Shown here: one piece after another, positions 56,431-64,000 of the stretch | How the letters are laid out: each line of letters begins with the position of its first letter | Position numbering within the stretch: position 1 is the stretch's first letter | NCBI GenBank assembly: GCA_016712665.1 | Contig: JADJQP010000001.1 | Location: 620,001-684,000, forward strand | Reading direction: 5' to 3' | Source: Bacteroidota bacterium | Lineage (GTDB): Bacteria; Bacteroidota; Bacteroidia; Chitinophagales; Chitinophagaceae | Length of the DNA stretch: 64,000 bases | The notes under the pieces: generated by a model | Seen by the model: only the letters and a program-made list of their open reading frames with translations | The model's database searches: none | What the model was told of the DNA's origin: nothing | Made by a program: the position numbers and the translations under genes

Positions 56431-57720
56431 CTATTTTTTCATCGCTTTTTCAATCTCATCCGTTGTGATGGGCATGCCTTTGAACAAATCTATGCAACCC
56501 GATTTGCTGACCCAATAATTATTTTCAATGCGGATGCCAATTTTTTCTTTCTCAACATAAATTCCCGGTTCAATGGTAAATACCATACCTTCTTTGATGG
56601 GTGTATTGCGGGTGCCGATGTCATGTACGTCAATACCTAAATGATGTCCCAAACCATGATAGAAATATCTGCGACAGGCTCTGTTGTCTTCCGTTTCGTT
56701 TTTAATGTCTTCTTTGGTAAGCAAACCGATTTTGAGCAATTGCTTATTCATTTCTATTTCAGCACTTGCAGTAACCTGTAACCAAGTGATACCGGGCTTC
56801 AGTATTTTTTTGGCATGATTGTGTACCGCTAAACACGCATCATAAATTTCTTTCTGTCGTTTTGTAAATTTTCCGTTTACCGGAATGGTACGAGTTAAAT
56901 CGGCGCAATAATTTCCATATTCCGCTCCAAAATCCATCAGTATCAATTCGCCACTTTTACATTCCTGATTGTTTTCAACATAATGCAGGGTTCTAGCGCG
57001 GTCACCACTAGCAATGATACATCCATATGCATGTCGGGTGGCTCGGTTTCGCAAAAATTCATGAGTGATTTCGGCTTCTATTTCATGTTCGAAAACACCG
57101 GGCTTAATAAATTTACAAACCCGTAGAAGCGCTTTGTGTGTGATGTCAACGGCTTGTTGCATTACGGCTACTTCATATTTCGATTTGATGGCGCGAAGTT
57201 CTTTTAGTAGTACGGCACCTCGTTCGTACCGATGTAAAGGGAATTGCTTCATTAACTGATGCACATATGTTAAATCAAGACGGGGTAGGCTGGTATCCAG
57301 TCGGTCATTTTCGTTGGTATCCAGATAAATGGTTTCGGCATGATGGATCCATGCCTGCAATAAGGCATCGAGTTGGTCTAAATAAATTACTGTTTGAATA
57401 CCTGATATTTTAGAAGCTTCTTCTCGAGTATGCTTATGGCCATACCATATTTCCAAGGTTTCATTGGGCCGAAGAATCACCAAAATTTCGCGATATTTTT
57501 TGTCGGGATTCCCCGGATATAAAACCACCATCGTTTTTTCTTGAATGATTCCACTGAGCCACACCACATCACTATTGGGTTTTTCATGATAAATGGCATC
57601 ACCATTTTCCGGAAGGGTCGGGTGAGCATGAAAAATGGCGATAGAGTTTGCTTTCATTTTTTTACTAAAACGCTCTCTATTCAAGGCATATAACTTGGGA
57701 TCTATGGCATGATATTTCAT
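56431..57720 (-). CDS. pepP: Xaa-Pro aminopeptidase (M24B)
   Basis: 429 residues. Pita-bread M24 metallopeptidase cleaving X-Pro N-termini. Metal ligands: Asp in LILMDFGAEYGNYCADLTR (two Asp), His in FYHGLGHHLGIDVHD, Glu in FTIEPGIYVEKE and Glu in IGIRIENNYWV. The N-terminal creatinase domain (KMKANSIAIFHAHPTLPENG, VVLYPGNPDKKYREIL) is also present. Cytoplasmic. Upstream gene of a pepP-dacB pair with no gap. Confidence 0.93.
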   Translation of the reverse strand: MKYHAIDPKLYALNRERFSKKMKANSIAIFHAHPTLPENGDAIYHEKPNSDVVWLSGIIQEKTMVVLYPGNPDKKYREILVILRPNETLEIWYGHKHTREEASKISGIQTVIYLDQLDALLQAWIHHAETIYLDTNENDRLDTSLPRLDLTYVHQLMKQFPLHRYERGAVLLKELRAIKSKYEVAVMQQAVDITHKALLRVCKFIKPGVFEHEIEAEITHEFLRNRATRHAYGCIIASGDRARTLHYVENNQECKSGELILMDFGAEYGNYCADLTRTIPVNGKFTKRQKEIYDACLAVHNHAKKILKPGITWLQVTASAEIEMNKQLLKIGLLTKEDIKNETEDNRACRRYFYHGLGHHLGIDVHDIGTRNTPIKEGMVFTIEPGIYVEKEKIGIRIENNYWVSKSGCIDLFKGMPITTDEIEKAMKK

Positions 57721-57810
57721 ATCAAAAGTATTATTATGATTATTACGGAAGCGAAGGTAAATAAAAAAATAGGAAGTATATTATAACTTACTGCTTACGC
57801 ATAGCAGGAA

Positions 57811-59217
57811 TTACTTTTGTACTTTCCATTTTTTTTGAACGCCCTCAATTTGCAAGAAGTAAATTCCTTTACTAAGTTGATTTACTAAAATGCGATTTGA
57901 GGGATTCATCAATTTTTGGGTGCAAATAACCTTGCCCACAAAATCGTATACATAACAATATTTTCCCAAATAGGAGGCATCCACATCCACAAACAATTCA
58001 TTTTGCACCGGATTTGGATAGACATGAATCAAGGTACTTTCATTGATTTCCTCTATTCCGGATACCACCACATTTTTGCAAATAGACGTGTCGGTGCAAC
58101 CATTTTGGGTTACAATTACGGCATAATTGCCACTCACAGCCGGTGTATACGTTTGCGAAACGGCGCCGGGTACTATCGAATTGGTACTACAGTTAAACCA
58201 CTGATACGTGGCGCCATTGGCCAAGGCAGTAAGGGTAGAGCCTACCTGATTAATACCAACAAATACGCTGTTTACGGTAAGGTTTAAGTTAATAATACTA
58301 TCGCAATTGTTTGCACCAACCAAGGTGTCACTGTACAGGCCGCTTGCATTCAAACTGTCGCCATTAAATACATACCAACCGCAGGTTGTTTGGGTGAGGT
58401 TGGTAATGATGGGTGCCGGATTTAAAATGGTATAAACTTGCGTTACTGAGTTTGCAGCACCATCTGTTACGGTAATGGTATATACCCCAGGACATAAATT
58501 ACTGTACGTTGGGCTGGCCGGACCTCCCGTCCACTGATAATTGTATGGAGGGGTGCCACCCGCAGCAGATACAGTAATACTACCAGTGCAACTTGCATTG
58601 CATAGGGGTTGAGAAACCAAGGCAGTAAGTACCAAATTGTTAGCCACTGCATTTAAACAGCAAGTACCGCCTCCTGAAATAGTTTGTGTACCACTCCAAC
58701 AATTGTATTGTACTTTATGTGATCGAATGATACTGCCTGGAAATTGTCCCATGAAATAGGCCTGAATTTGATCAATGGTATTGCATCCACCTTGGTTGAC
58801 ATTGGTGTCGCATGAATAGCCGCAAATAATACTTGGATAGCCATATGCATTCGCCAGTGGCGATGCAGGAGCAACCGCAATAACCGGAGTAACACCCACC
58901 GGAACACCGGTAATAGTAGTACCTGGAATGCCGGGCACTCCACAATTGGTATTGGGTGAATTGTAACCGGCATAATGAACGGCTGTAACGTTATTGACAA
59001 AAGGTCCTGATAACACAACGGAAACGGCCTCATAGGAAACAATTCCAATTTTTAGATTCGGAATATTGACATCTACATTGATATTTAGACTGCCCCCGTC
59101 ATAATTGGTAAACAAGGCAATACTTCCATTAGGACTGCAAATTAATTGTGCATTTGTTTTTAGTGCAATGGATAGAAAAAACAACGCAAAAAGGAACAAC
59201 TTATTCATGAGATTCAA
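57811..59217 (-). CDS. Secreted SprB-repeat protein with T9SS sorting domain
   Basis: 468 residues. Signal peptide (MNLMNKLFLFALFFLSIALK...NAQ). The N-terminal 190 residues are Cys-containing beta structure (ISYEAVSVVLSGPF-like strands, NQGGCNTIDQIQAYF). One SprB-type repeat at about 200-265 (CNASCTGSITVSAAGGTPPY, NLCPGVYTITVTDG). A third region ends with YQWFNCSTN and an Ig-like fold, and the final 70 residues (VYPNPVQNELFVDVD to the end) are a T9SS type A sorting domain. A surface/secreted protein. Not obviously in an operon. Confidence 0.82.
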   Translation of the reverse strand: MNLMNKLFLFALFFLSIALKTNAQLICSPNGSIALFTNYDGGSLNINVDVNIPNLKIGIVSYEAVSVVLSGPFVNNVTAVHYAGYNSPNTNCGVPGIPGTTITGVPVGVTPVIAVAPASPLANAYGYPSIICGYSCDTNVNQGGCNTIDQIQAYFMGQFPGSIIRSHKVQYNCWSGTQTISGGGTCCLNAVANNLVLTALVSQPLCNASCTGSITVSAAGGTPPYNYQWTGGPASPTYSNLCPGVYTITVTDGAANSVTQVYTILNPAPIITNLTQTTCGWYVFNGDSLNASGLYSDTLVGANNCDSIINLNLTVNSVFVGINQVGSTLTALANGATYQWFNCSTNSIVPGAVSQTYTPAVSGNYAVIVTQNGCTDTSICKNVVVSGIEEINESTLIHVYPNPVQNELFVDVDASYLGKYCYVYDFVGKVICTQKLMNPSNRILVNQLSKGIYFLQIEGVQKKWKVQK

Positions 59218-59238
59218 TTTAGTTTGTTCAAATCTACA

Positions 59239-59925
59239 TTATTTTTTTTTCTTACTGTAGTCTTGAAAATTATATTTAATCCACATTTTGATTTCTAAAT
59301 CAGAGGCGGTGCGAGCATACGCATACTCCATGGGGTACGCATTCATAAACTGTTGCGCATCCTCTTCGTTCAGTTTGGTGAGCTCCATTACCAGTGGTTT
59401 CGAATATCGAGTATCTATAAAAGTCTGGTATTCATTTTGAATGATTTGATCTTTAAACTTTCGTGTATTGCGGTGTTTCTTCGAAAATTTCTGATAGATG
59501 GTGGAGATTGGCGACATGGCAGATTTTTCTTGCTCATATTCAAATACATCCTGATAAATGCTGGCTCTTCGTGCTGAATCTTGCTGGTATTGCGTAGGTC
59601 CTTTTTTGATAATCACATCTTTAAGTAGAATGGGCACCGATTTCATAAAGATGGATTTATAAATACCATTATCATTTTCCGAAACTTTTACAATTTTATT
59701 TTTGTAGCCAATGGTGCTAAACACCAAATAGTCATCTTTTTTGGCTTCGATTTCAAAATAACCGATATTGTTACTAAGGGTACCTTCGTGTGTGCTGAGA
59801 TTTTCGACACGCACCGATGTCATAATAGCCTTGCTTGTCGAATCGTAAACAAATCCTTTAAACTGCACCTGTGCATTCATTGTAAATGAACTGAGGCATG
59901 CAAGAAGAAAAAGCCATTTTTTCAC
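59239..59925 (-). CDS. Carboxypeptidase regulatory-like domain protein
   Basis: 228 residues from the GTG at 59923-59925, which begins the signal peptide VKKWLFLLACLSSFTMNAQ; upstream TTG starts give no better signal. Residues 22-100 form a CarboxypepD_reg-like beta sandwich (FKGFVYDSTSKAIMTSVRVE, TLSNNIGYFEIEAKKDDYL, FSTIGYKNKIVKV), the plug-like module also found in TonB receptors. The rest is helical (ARRASIYQDVFEYEQEK). Periplasmic; role unknown. Confidence 0.75.
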   Translation of the reverse strand: MKKWLFLLACLSSFTMNAQVQFKGFVYDSTSKAIMTSVRVENLSTHEGTLSNNIGYFEIEAKKDDYLVFSTIGYKNKIVKVSENDNGIYKSIFMKSVPILLKDVIIKKGPTQYQQDSARRASIYQDVFEYEQEKSAMSPISTIYQKFSKKHRNTRKFKDQIIQNEYQTFIDTRYSKPLVMELTKLNEEDAQQFMNAYPMEYAYARTASDLEIKMWIKYNFQDYSKKKK

Positions 59926-59969
59926 AGCGCAAATGTAAGCCCAATAGCCCAATAGGATTGTTAAATATA

Positions 59970-61256
59970 TTAAGTAACTACCAGTTCGTAGAAGGTAGAT
60001 TTATCAAAATACTTTTGCGCCAATGCCTGTATTTGTGCCGGGGTAATAGACTTGTATAGGTTGATATTACTGTAAAAGCGTTCCTCGGTAAAACCATTCA
60101 AAATAAGACCTTTCCATCGTTGAATAATATGAAATGATCCATCCAGTCCCCCTAAAATGGATCCTAAAAGATAGTTTTTTACCAAATTCAATTCTTCCTC
60201 ATCTACCAATTCGGTTTTTAGTAAATCCATTTCTTTATAGATTTCCGCTACGGCCAATTCGCACACATCTTTGCCCGCTTCGGTGGTAATCATAAAACCG
60301 CTTTCATTTTTTTGATTCAACAACATGCTATGAATGCCATAGGTATATCCTTTTTCTTCCCTAATATTGCTCATCAAGCGCGAACCAAAATATCCTCCAA
60401 ATAAGGTATTCAGCATAATCATCGGTACAAAATCGGGATGCGATTTGGGTGGAAAGGGCGCAGCCATTCGAATGGAGCCCTGTACGCTTTTTTCGTCGTG
60501 TACTATTCGATGTTTCTTTTCCGTTTCAGGCGTTACAGGGTAGTGAGGAATTGCCGGAGTTTCCTGGCTATTCCATGGATTGCTACCAAAAATTTGATTG
60601 ATTAGTTGCTTATCCCCTTGAGTAAACATTCCTGCTAAAAACATTTTGCAGTTTAGGGAGGAATAGGTTTTGTGCAAATGCGTTAATAGATCTTCTCGTT
60701 TGAGGGCATCATAATCGCTTGCAAACAAATACTTGCCATACGGATGTTCAAATCCAAAAATGTATTCATCAATTTTTCTGTTGGCAATAAATTCCGATTT
60801 TAATAATTGAACCGATAGCCTTTGTTTTGAATTTTGGACATAAATATCAATTTCTGATTGCGGGAATTGTGTATCGGTTAGCAATTCAAATACTAAGGGT
60901 AGAATTTTGGAGAGATGTTTGGTCAAGCAACTAACTGTGAGCACCGACCAATCGGCATCGGTACTAATTTTTACCGAAGCGCCATATTGTTCAAAGGTAT
61001 CATTTATTTGAAAGGAGGTACATGTAGTAGTACCACTTTTCAGCAAAGCCGCAGTAGCCTGCGAAACAGCATTTTTGGTTTCAAACCACAAGCCGGCTTC
61101 AAAAACCAGACTCAGTTGCAATACCGGTTCTACCGAATCGGTGAGGGAATAAAACGGGATTCCATTGTCGAGTGTTTCGCTGGAAATAGGAGGTAGTATA
61201 TAATTAAATTCTTGTGGAGAGTAAATTACGGGTGCTTGCTTTCTATCTAATGTCAT
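59970..61256 (-). CDS. M16 family peptidase-like protein, non-catalytic
   Basis: 428 residues, the two-domain size of M16B/C proteins. LVFEAGLWFETKNAVSQAT lines up with the catalytic region of insulinase-family proteins, but HxxEH reads QATAA, so neither Zn ligands nor the catalytic Glu are present. The R/Y elements of the C-terminal half are well conserved: FGGYFGSRLMSNIREEKGYTYG (R..Y). Such subunits usually pair with an active M16 partner; no partner is encoded here. Likely periplasmic or cytoplasmic scaffold subunit. Confidence 0.85.
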   Translation of the reverse strand: MTLDRKQAPVIYSPQEFNYILPPISSETLDNGIPFYSLTDSVEPVLQLSLVFEAGLWFETKNAVSQATAALLKSGTTTCTSFQINDTFEQYGASVKISTDADWSVLTVSCLTKHLSKILPLVFELLTDTQFPQSEIDIYVQNSKQRLSVQLLKSEFIANRKIDEYIFGFEHPYGKYLFASDYDALKREDLLTHLHKTYSSLNCKMFLAGMFTQGDKQLINQIFGSNPWNSQETPAIPHYPVTPETEKKHRIVHDEKSVQGSIRMAAPFPPKSHPDFVPMIMLNTLFGGYFGSRLMSNIREEKGYTYGIHSMLLNQKNESGFMITTEAGKDVCELAVAEIYKEMDLLKTELVDEEELNLVKNYLLGSILGGLDGSFHIIQRWKGLILNGFTEERFYSNINLYKSITPAQIQALAQKYFDKSTFYELVVT

Positions 61257-61271
61257 TTTTTGATTTTAATT

Positions 61272-62084
61272 CTATTTAAGGGGCGAATCGGGTTCATTGG
61301 CAAAATGTTTATATACTTGTCTGTCCACAAAAGACGGAAAAAATGTATTCATCCATACTGTTAATTTGCCTTGAAAGGTCATGATGAGGCTACGTTTTCT
61401 TTTTTCGATTGCCTGCAAAATACCGTGTGCACATTCTTCTGCGCTCATGAGCCCTTTTTCATTCAGGGGCGTTTCTTTTTGAGCTTTTCCATCTGCATTC
61501 AGCGCTACATTGCGAATGTTGGACGCTACAAAGCCCGGACTAATCCAAAGGACATTCACTTTGCGATGCAGCAATTCGATTCGTAACGATTCTAAAAAAC
61601 CCTGCATGGCAAATTTGGAGGACGAGTAACCGGTTCTGCAAGGCAAACCTTTATACCCTGCTACCGATGAAATGCCGGCAATACTGCCTTTTGATTTCAA
61701 AATATGGGGAAGGGCATATTTGCAGCAATATACAGTACCCCAGTAGTTAATATCCATCGATTGTTTTAAAACCTTTAAATCCACTTCCTCAAAAAGGGCA
61801 CGCATACTGATGCCGGCATTATTGATTAGAACATCAATACCACCCAATTGTTGCACGGTTTGCTCGATGAATTGCTTGCAGTCGGCTTCCTGGCTGATAT
61901 CGGCCTGAATACATAGTAGATCAGCATTATTTGCTTCAGCCCGCATTTCGTTCAATTTATTCTCATCTCTACCACAAATAGCCACTTTGGCGCCCTTTTG
62001 CAACAATTGTAATGCCAAAGCCCTACCAATTCCTGATGTAGCGCCTGTAATGGCTATTATTTTATGCTGATAAAAAGGACTCAT
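61272..62084 (-). CDS. SDR family oxidoreductase (DltE-like)
   Basis: 270 residues. Classical SDR: cofactor motif ITGATSGIGRALALQLL, DVLINNAGISMRAL (NNAG), catalytic Ser in ISSVAG and Tyr-x-x-x-Lys in GYSSSKFAMQGF. The C-terminal tail (IEKRKRSLIMTFQGKLTVWMNTFFP) resembles DltE-like/retinol-type short-chain dehydrogenases that act on lipid substrates. Precedes the M16 gene by 15 bases on the same strand. Confidence 0.88.
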   Translation of the reverse strand: MSPFYQHKIIAITGATSGIGRALALQLLQKGAKVAICGRDENKLNEMRAEANNADLLCIQADISQEADCKQFIEQTVQQLGGIDVLINNAGISMRALFEEVDLKVLKQSMDINYWGTVYCCKYALPHILKSKGSIAGISSVAGYKGLPCRTGYSSSKFAMQGFLESLRIELLHRKVNVLWISPGFVASNIRNVALNADGKAQKETPLNEKGLMSAEECAHGILQAIEKRKRSLIMTFQGKLTVWMNTFFPSFVDRQVYKHFANEPDSPLK

Positions 62085-62092
62085 TCGATTTG

Positions 62093-62100
62093 CAAAAATA
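62093..62100 (-). promoter_or_regulatory. -7 promoter element for the SDR-M16 unit
   Basis: Minus strand TATTTTTG, a perfect TAnnTTTG, 8 bases before the SDR ATG. Confidence 0.45.
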
Positions 62101-62114
62101 GTTTAATGATTTGG

Positions 62115-62145
62115 TTTGTAAGTTAAAATAATTAACCTACATTTG
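62115..62145 (+). promoter_or_regulatory. tRNA-Lys promoter TTTG-N19-TACATTTG
   Basis: TTTG at 62115-62118, 19-base spacer and TACATTTG at 62138-62145: an exact consensus promoter, 46 bases before the tRNA. Confidence 0.75.
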
Positions 62146-62191
62146 CACTCCCAAAATCGAGATTTAGGTCTTTCTTTTTGGAAAATGGTTT

Positions 62192-62264
62192 GATCTTGTA
62201 GCTCAGTCGGTAGAGCACATCACTTTTAATGATGGGGTCCTGGGTTCGAGTCCCAGCGGGATCA
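62192..62264 (+). tRNA. tRNA-Lys (anticodon TTT)
   Basis: 73 bases. The acceptor stem GATCTTG pairs with CGGGATC (two G-T pairs). The D-arm is GCTCAGTCGGTAGAGC, the anticodon stem-loop CATCA-CTTTTAA-TGATG has anticodon TTT at the loop centre, and the T-arm is CTGGGTTCGAGTCCCAG. The discriminator base is A and CCA is not encoded. Reads AAA/AAG. Immediately followed by an integrase gene, a common chromosomal attachment site. Confidence 0.95.
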
Positions 62265-62286
62265 CTTTTAATGTTTGTTCAAAATC

Positions 62287-62316
62287 AATAATCACGCTAC
62301 ATACAGCGTGATTATT
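62287..62316 (+). terminator. 12-bp hairpin downstream of tRNA-Lys
   Basis: AATAATCACGCT (62287-62298) pairs perfectly with 62305-62316 around a 6-base loop. It could be a weak tRNA terminator or a regulatory hairpin for the integrase; there is no long T run. Confidence 0.5.
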
Positions 62317-62389
62317 GCGTTATATGGAAATGAGGTAAGCAAAAAAAACAAGCAAAAAGTAGCAAAAAGGTACAATAAGGTACATAATT

Positions 62390-62423
62390 GCTTAACCAAA
62401 CGCTTAACCAACTGCTTAACCAA
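62390..62423 (+). repeat. Three iterons GCTTAACCAA, 12-bp period, upstream of integrase
   Basis: GCTTAACCAA occurs at 62390-62399, 62402-62411 and 62414-62423, each one helical turn and two bases apart, 15 bases before the integrase ATG. Just upstream are partial repeats AGCAAAAAG (two copies) and GGTACA (two copies). The arrangement fits arm-type integrase or excisionase binding sites, or autoregulatory operators. Confidence 0.7.
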
Positions 62424-62437
62424 AAAACGTATATATC

Positions 62438-63586
62438 ATGAACATAACAATTATTGCAAACATTCGCTCTGACCGGGCAAGGAAAGATGGTACCTGTGCC
62501 ATTGTGCTTAGGATCCTTTATAATCGAAAGGTGGTAGCTACAGAAAGCATTGGTAAATATGTAAAAGCATCGGATTGGGATGACATGCGTAGGAATGTTA
62601 AGCGTACTCACCCCAATGCTCATGTAATAAATGCTGCAATTGTGAATCGAACAGCTGAAATACAAAAGTTGATGAATAAGTTTGAAATTGAGCAAAAAAC
62701 ACCAACTCCTGCCGGTATTAAGAATTTACTAGATGGCAAAGATGCCGGAGCAGATTTCTACAAGTATTGTCTTGAGTATATCCCTGTCAAATATTGCAAG
62801 GATGATCAGTCCGGTACAAGGCAGAATTATTATAGTGATTTAACCAAGTTGCGTAAATATGCACCAGAACTTAATTTTTATGACATTGACTTCGTATTTC
62901 TTGAAAAATATCGTGCCTATTTATTGATGGAACTTAAAAACCAGCACAATACTGTATGGAAAGCGCTCAAATTTATACGGACTATGTTCACTTCTGCAAT
63001 TAAAGCAAAAGTATTTCGTGGTGAAGATCCTTTTCTTAGTTTCAATAGGGGCAAATATGAGCAGGCGAGTAGAAATTTTATGGAGATTGATGACTGCAAG
63101 GAAATACATAAACTGCTGCAGTCAGATATTACTGAATCAATGAGAGATGTTGGATATTATTATCTGTTCATGTGTTACACTGGCTTTCGATATACAACAG
63201 CAACAGAATTATTTAACTATGATATACATGTAATCAAGGATACCAGAATCATTATGCCCCCACAAAAAAAAGGCATGGAAGTAAACATTTATATTCATGA
63301 ACTTCTGAGGCCTGTCCTTAATTATATCCGCCATCACAAGATCAAAATGACCAGCCAGCATTTTAATAAGTATTTGAAAGTAATTGGCACATTGGCAAAA
63401 ATAAAAATCCCTCTTACTGCTCACGTTGGACGTCATACATTTGGCGGTATACTTGCTGAGTTAGATATTCCTATTAAAGTTGCACAGAAATTGTTGGGCC
63501 ACAAAGAAATAGCCAGTACGGAGATCTATTTTCACATGCGTGATAAAAGTTTAGATAAGGCCATGAAGGGATTTGATAGTTTATAA
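62438..63586 (+). CDS. Tyrosine-type site-specific recombinase (integrase)
   Basis: 382 residues. An N-terminal Arm-like domain (ARKDGTCAIVLRILYNRKVV), a SAM-like core-binding domain (about 105-200) and a catalytic domain with Arg in CYTGFRYTTATE, His-x-x-Arg in HVGRHTFGG, His in LLGHKEIAST and the Tyr nucleophile in EIYFHM. This is the Bacteroidota phage_int_SAM_5-type family. Its position 173 bases after tRNA-Lys, in the same direction, indicates an element inserted at the tRNA 3' end; the distal att copy is not in the window. Confidence 0.93.
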   Translation: MNITIIANIRSDRARKDGTCAIVLRILYNRKVVATESIGKYVKASDWDDMRRNVKRTHPNAHVINAAIVNRTAEIQKLMNKFEIEQKTPTPAGIKNLLDGKDAGADFYKYCLEYIPVKYCKDDQSGTRQNYYSDLTKLRKYAPELNFYDIDFVFLEKYRAYLLMELKNQHNTVWKALKFIRTMFTSAIKAKVFRGEDPFLSFNRGKYEQASRNFMEIDDCKEIHKLLQSDITESMRDVGYYYLFMCYTGFRYTTATELFNYDIHVIKDTRIIMPPQKKGMEVNIYIHELLRPVLNYIRHHKIKMTSQHFNKYLKVIGTLAKIKIPLTAHVGRHTFGGILAELDIPIKVAQKLLGHKEIASTEIYFHMRDKSLDKAMKGFDSL

Positions 63587-63698
63587 TTTTGCCAGGTTCA
63601 CATTTGATGGCTCGTTTATTGGGAGGGTATGCTTCCAGCCTCCTTCATCAGTTTCCTTTCGATATTTAGGGTGCGAGCAATTCGCTTTTTTGACTCTA

Positions 63699-64000
63699 CT
63701 ACTCTTCAGGCGCAGGCAACCTTTTCGCTTTCAATATATTCCACGTAATACAATTTAATATCCCACCATCATAAGCGATTTCTTTACTGTCAGCTGTCGC
63801 GATATGCTGACCTGGAAAAAACTTTTCAAAAACCTTTACCGCTTCTTCATCCTCTTTAATTCCGAAAGTCGGTACAATAACAGTGTCCTTCATTTGCAGA
63901 TAATTCATATAATCCCCGTTCGCATGATCCATGCTTTTGTTGTCATACACATTATAAGGAATCGTCACAGTGTCAAGTCCGGTATTATGAACAGCAATTT
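63699..64000 (-). CDS. Peptidyl-arginine deiminase/agmatine deiminase family protein, partial
   Basis: Open at the right edge; about the last 100 residues are present. The guanidino-modifying fold signals are MDHANGDYMNYL (active-site His/Asp), VIVPTFGIKEDEEAVKVF, FFPGQHIATADSKEIAYDGG and the catalytic Cys in GGILNCITWNIL. This is the Porphyromonas-type PAD/agmatine deiminase family, hydrolysing a guanidine to a ureido group. It is convergent with the integrase gene. Which substrate, agmatine or protein arginine, cannot be told from the fragment. Confidence 0.8.
   Translation of the reverse strand, partial: IAVHNTGLDTVTIPYNVYDNKSMDHANGDYMNYLQMKDTVIVPTFGIKEDEEAVKVFEKFFPGQHIATADSKEIAYDGGILNCITWNILKAKRLPAPEE

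Noticed and set aside
62265..64000. Distal attachment-site repeat within the window
   Set aside because: No second copy of the tRNA-Lys 3' end was seen to the right of the integrase.

Overview
The window comes from a member of the Bacteroidota, most likely Chitinophagales/Chitinophagaceae or a close relative; the rank below phylum is inference. Evidence is the AT-rich sequence, many Bacteroidota promoters of the form TTTG-N19/20-TAnnTTTG, secreted proteins with type IX secretion (T9SS) C-terminal sorting domains and SprB-like repeats, lipoproteins with a Cys lipobox, a methionine synthase encoded as two proteins, a three-gene succinate dehydrogenase (sdhCAB) and an HU-CCDC81/SPOR protein. It is mostly ordinary chromosomal backbone: metabolism, translation, repair, cell wall and surface proteins.

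Layout. 1-8 kb: lipoproteins, a DUF2306 membrane protein, a large SprB-repeat T9SS protein, a GGGP-synthase-like enzyme and a gingipain-fold T9SS protein. 8-14.3 kb (minus): comEC, HU-CCDC81/SPOR protein, a GNAT and a yfhO gene broken by an in-frame stop. 14.3-20.1 kb: a repeat array, a lipoprotein, a caspase-like DUF6642 protein, an orphan paaA, a MORN/TonB-like protein and the start of sdhCAB. 18.4-23.4 kb: sdhC, sdhA and sdhB, separated by two inverted-repeat-bounded cassettes that each carry a GxxExxY (PD-(D/E)XK-type) gene; the first ends in nine tandem ~63-bp repeats. 23.5-37 kb: exported proteins, AraC regulator, exonuclease/GIY-YIG fusion, recO, aldo/keto reductase, short ALDH-like protein, hflX, a pseudo-transglutaminase, SDR, pheS and DinB-like genes. 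37-42 kb: hypothetical exported proteins and a three-repeat T9SS protein. 41.7-48 kb: histone H1-like protein, rpmA, rplU, pdxH, tsaC, an O-antigen-ligase-like protein and an RprXY-like two-component system. 48-54 kb: split methionine synthase, DUF3820, lipoprotein, aldehyde dehydrogenase. 54-62 kb: DUF4294, dacB, pepP, T9SS protein, non-catalytic M16 peptidase, SDR. 62-64 kb: tRNA-Lys followed by a tyrosine recombinase, the likely edge of an integrated element, then a partial peptidyl-arginine-deiminase-type gene.

Sequence quality matters here. At least ten genes are broken by single-base changes, nearly all in short homopolymers and mostly one-base deletions (comEC, the exo/GIY-YIG gene several times, the pseudo-transglutaminase, H1-like gene, metH large subunit, an ALDH, an exported protein, possibly hflX). 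rpmA also has ATA where ATG is expected and yfhO has an internal TAA. In housekeeping genes this pattern points to residual sequencing error more than to decay, so the frame breaks should be checked against reads before being treated as pseudogenes.

The most unusual feature is the sdh operon. Two GxxExxY cassettes, flanked by two unrelated imperfect inverted repeats (19 bp with 2 mismatches, 20 bp with 2 mismatches), sit in the only two intergenic gaps of one operon without disrupting any sdh gene. This looks like a small nuclease-encoding mobile or homing-like cassette system.
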